Positions 7,106 through 8,958 of a stretch of 8,958 bases of DNA are shown here, piece after piece. The notes under the pieces are model-generated. The model did not search any database and was not told where the DNA came from. It worked only from the letters and a program-made list of their open reading frames with translations. Each line of letters starts with the position of its first letter. The stretch's first letter is position 1. The DNA is from Persephonella sp. GTDB lineage: Bacteria > Aquificota > Aquificia > Aquificales > Hydrogenothermaceae. The position numbers were made by a program, and so were the translations under genes. Location: assembly GCA_027058925.1 (NCBI GenBank), contig JALTAS010000175.1:1-8958 (forward strand), read 5' to 3'.

Positions 7106-8266
7106 CTAAAGAGTGTAAAGCTGGTAAAGTCTATAAAATAAAGCTCTAAAAAACAACAGAAGCCCTATAATAAAGACAAGAGCTGCAAGATACTTCACAG
7201 TGTGAAGATCAGAAAAGTTAGCACCTGCCATAAGGAAAACCCCAAAAAACAAAACATAAAGACTTATCATAGCCTCATTCTTTTTCAGAATATTAAAAAC
7301 ATTTGGTATTTTTTTGCCTTCCTGGGCTTTCTTAACATGAACCATATTCCAGACGATCCTTGGAAGAAGGTGAAACATCGCTCCAAATATCGTCATTCCA
7401 CCAAAGCCAAAAACCATAAGATCCATATGGATAGGAATATTATTGAGTTTTCCACTGCCTGCAAGATGCAGACCTGCAAGAATACCGATTATAAGGAAAA
7501 TGTGTCCTGCGATAAAAAACCTTATAACGAATGGTATTTCTTTATGGGTTGATTTTCTGATTGAATCAAAGACGATCCATAAGAATATCAAAATTCCTGA
7601 AAGTATTATTAACCCTCCTACAGCAACGATCTTGTACATCAGCACAGAAAATCCCAAAAGGAGAACAAAAATGCCTATCTGTAAAATAAAAAATACAGCC
7701 TTGGCAAGCCTTAGATTCAGAGTGTGCATCAGGATCATAGGTATCCATGCAAGCTCAACCCCTATTATGGAGTTAAGCATTACACCTGCCGTTATACTGT
7801 GAACCGCAAGCTGGAAAGGAACTGAAGGAATGGTATCTATGGGAAGATAAGCCATAGCAAAAAATATCGCCCCCAGATTCATATAAACAAGGGAGGCAAG
7901 AAGGAACTTAATAGTAACAGGCTGAATATTTTTTACAGCAGGTATAACATGAACAGTAAAAAGAATAACAGATGTAACTGTAAAAAGTGATGCTATTGGG
8001 TAGTTTTTCATAAACATAAAAAATGAGCTTAAAGCGGCAGAGATAAAAACAAATATCTGGAGTTTTTCATTTTTCAGCTGAACCTGTTGGGAGTTTGGTA
8101 TAATCTGATAAGCTGCGCCAAGCACAGTATGCAGTATAAAACCAAAAACGGTTATAATACCGACAAAGATGTAGTCATAACCTAATGCTTTTGAAAAGGA
8201 AGCAAAAAGTATTTCGGTAAATGCCAGCAGAAAGAAAAAAGGTGTCATTTTTGATACATAAAACAT
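7106..8266 (-). CDS. 12-helix membrane protein, heme-copper oxidase subunit I/NnrS-like, function unknown
   Basis: This 386-residue protein has about twelve predicted membrane helices and almost no large soluble domain. Several histidines lie in or at the ends of helices: 46, 106, 156, 181, 255, 267, 280 and 299. A motif G-x6-P occurs three times at near 120-residue spacing: GAAYQIIP (50-57), GVELAWIP (169-176) and GAMFHLLP (295-302). The last sits in a HMDLMVFGF...GAMFHLLP block like those of small proteins annotated as cytochrome oxidase subunit I-related or NnrS-like. Twelve helices in three groups of four match the threefold pseudo-symmetry of heme-copper oxidase subunit I. A heme- or copper-binding role in respiration or NO handling is therefore possible, but the full ligand set of a working oxidase cannot be confirmed by eye. 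The ATG at 8266 has GGAG 7 bases upstream. The 49-residue gene follows after 10 bases; the methyltransferase gene is divergent. Confidence 0.72.
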   Translation of the reverse strand: MFYVSKMTPFFFLLAFTEILFASFSKALGYDYIFVGIITVFGFILHTVLGAAYQIIPNSQQVQLKNEKLQIFVFISAALSSFFMFMKNYPIASLFTVTSVILFTVHVIPAVKNIQPVTIKFLLASLVYMNLGAIFFAMAYLPIDTIPSVPFQLAVHSITAGVMLNSIIGVELAWIPMILMHTLNLRLAKAVFFILQIGIFVLLLGFSVLMYKIVAVGGLIILSGILIFLWIVFDSIRKSTHKEIPFVIRFFIAGHIFLIIGILAGLHLAGSGKLNNIPIHMDLMVFGFGGMTIFGAMFHLLPRIVWNMVHVKKAQEGKKIPNVFNILKKNEAMISLYVLFFGVFLMAGANFSDLHTVKYLAALVFIIGLLLFFRALFYRLYQLYTL

Positions 8267-8299
8267 TTATCCGCTCCAGATGTTATATTTTTATATGCC

Positions 8300-8305
8300 T
8301 ATAAT
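8300..8305 (+). promoter_or_regulatory. Candidate -10 box of the methyltransferase gene in the divergent intergenic region
   Basis: A perfect TATAAT lies 31 bases before the first ATG of the plus-strand gene; no good -35 box is seen. The whole 70-base spacer 8267-8336 is very AT-rich and must also hold the promoter of the divergent membrane protein gene, for which I see only weak candidates such as TATAAA on the minus strand at 8290-8295. An imperfect palindrome centred on TTTTAAAA (8307-8314) lies just after the box and could be an operator or simply composition. Confidence 0.4.
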
Positions 8306-8336
8306 ATTTTAAAACATATTTCTACAAAGGATAGTA

Positions 8337-8958
8337 ATGATGAAAATCACAATTGAAAAGCTTGTTTACGGGGGAAAAGGTATTGGAAAAATTGATGATA
8401 AGGTATGTTTTGTTCCCTATGTGTTGCCAGGTGAGGAGGTTGAGGTAAATATAAAAAAAGAAAAAAAGAGCTTTTATGAATGTGAACCTGTTCAGATAGT
8501 TAAGTCTTCTCCTTATAGAACAGATCCTGTATGTAAATATTTCGGTTACTGCGGTGGATGTGACTACATGCATATAGATTATAAAAAGCAGGTTGAATAC
8601 AAAAATGAGATATTTTTAGAAACCCTTTACAGAATAGGAAAAATAAAAGATCAAAATATTTTGCCCCCTTTACCATCCTCTTCAGATCTTCATTACAGAA
8701 ACAGGGCACAGCTTAAATTAAAAGAAGAAAAGATCGGATTTTTTATGAGGGAAAGCAGACAGATTGTGAATATAGATATCTGCTACCTGCTTAAAGAGGA
8801 TATCAATAACTCAATAGACGGATTAAGGGAAGTTATACCTTTTTTTGGCTTTAAACCTGTAGAGTTGCACTTATATTCATCTTCAAAAGATCAGATGACG
8901 GCAAAATTCATATTTAGAAAAAAAATAAAAAATATTCCATTTGGCCTGAAACATATGA
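8337..8958 (+). CDS. rlmD: TRAM-domain, Fe-S RNA (uracil-C5)-methyltransferase, RumA/RlmD family, N-terminal part (runs off the right edge)
   Basis: The first 207 codons are present and the frame is still open at the edge; the TGA ending the window is not in frame. Residues 3-60 form a TRAM domain (KITIEKLVYGGKGIGKI, then VPYVLPGEEVEV), which binds RNA. The [4Fe-4S] motif follows: Cys66, Cys72, Cys75 in CKYFGYCGGC, and Cys149 in NIDICYLL. Spacings of 6, 3 and 74 are close to those of E. coli RlmD (81, 87, 90, 162). YRNRAQL (120-126) matches the family's YRNK-type motif. Full-length members are about 430-460 residues and methylate uracil in 23S rRNA or tRNA with S-adenosylmethionine; the Rossmann fold and catalytic Cys/Glu lie beyond the window, so the exact target (RlmD, RlmC or TrmA type) is not settled. 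Two adjacent ATGs exist; AAAGGA lies 5 bases before the first and 8 before the second, so I chose 8337. Confidence 0.88.
   Translation, partial: MMKITIEKLVYGGKGIGKIDDKVCFVPYVLPGEEVEVNIKKEKKSFYECEPVQIVKSSPYRTDPVCKYFGYCGGCDYMHIDYKKQVEYKNEIFLETLYRIGKIKDQNILPPLPSSSDLHYRNRAQLKLKEEKIGFFMRESRQIVNIDICYLLKEDINNSIDGLREVIPFFGFKPVELHLYSSSKDQMTAKFIFRKKIKNIPFGLKHM

Noticed and set aside
7202..7802. Plus-strand open frames (7202-7552 and 7443-7802) inside the membrane protein region
   Set aside because: They lie antisense to a convincing 12-helix protein, overlap each other in different frames, lack ribosome binding sites and give low-complexity protein with no motif.
8322..8709. Minus-strand frames 8322-8573 and 8500-8709
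   Set aside because: They lie opposite the TRAM and Fe-S motifs of the plus-strand methyltransferase, which explains the region fully.

Overview
The window reads as chromosomal DNA of a thermophilic bacterium, most likely of the Aquificota (Persephonella/Sulfurihydrogenibium type). This is inferred from low G+C (about one third by eye), heavy use of ATA for Ile and AGA/AGG for Arg, Lys-rich proteins, tightly overlapping genes, and a GyrA that lacks the normal GyrA box, a trait I recall from Aquifex aeolicus. No mobile element, CRISPR array, tRNA or rRNA was found, and no gene looks broken. Two genes run off the window edges.

Layout. Positions 1 to 8266 are read almost entirely from the minus strand. 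In the direction of transcription they hold: a 12-helix membrane protein with heme-copper-oxidase/NnrS-like features (8266-7106); a 49-residue small protein with a near-perfect ribosome binding site (7095-6946); a 186-base spacer with candidate gyrA promoters; gyrA (6759-4360); a 71-residue two-helix membrane protein whose ATG overlaps the gyrA stop (4360-4145); a short spacer with a possible internal promoter; a DEDDy 3'-5' exonuclease of the PolB-exonuclease-like family (4087-3266); an AddB-type nuclease (3266-603); and the start of an AddA/RecB-type helicase (606 to beyond position 1). On the plus strand, from 8337 past the right edge, lies a TRAM-domain, Fe-S cluster RNA (uracil-C5)-methyltransferase of the RumA/RlmD family. 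It is divergent from the membrane protein.

How the genes fit together. The exonuclease, addB and addA genes are joined by 1- and 4-base stop/start overlaps, so they are probably translated in a coupled way and work as one DNA-end-processing and recombination module: AddAB helicase-nuclease plus an extra DEDDy exonuclease. gyrA lies just upstream on the same strand and could share the transcript. The most notable points are the missing GyrA box, the coupled third exonuclease of the AddAB module, an AddB without a Walker A motif, a threefold G-x6-P repeat in the membrane protein, and two uncharacterised small proteins (49 and 71 residues). I do not see a clearly new defence or mobile system.
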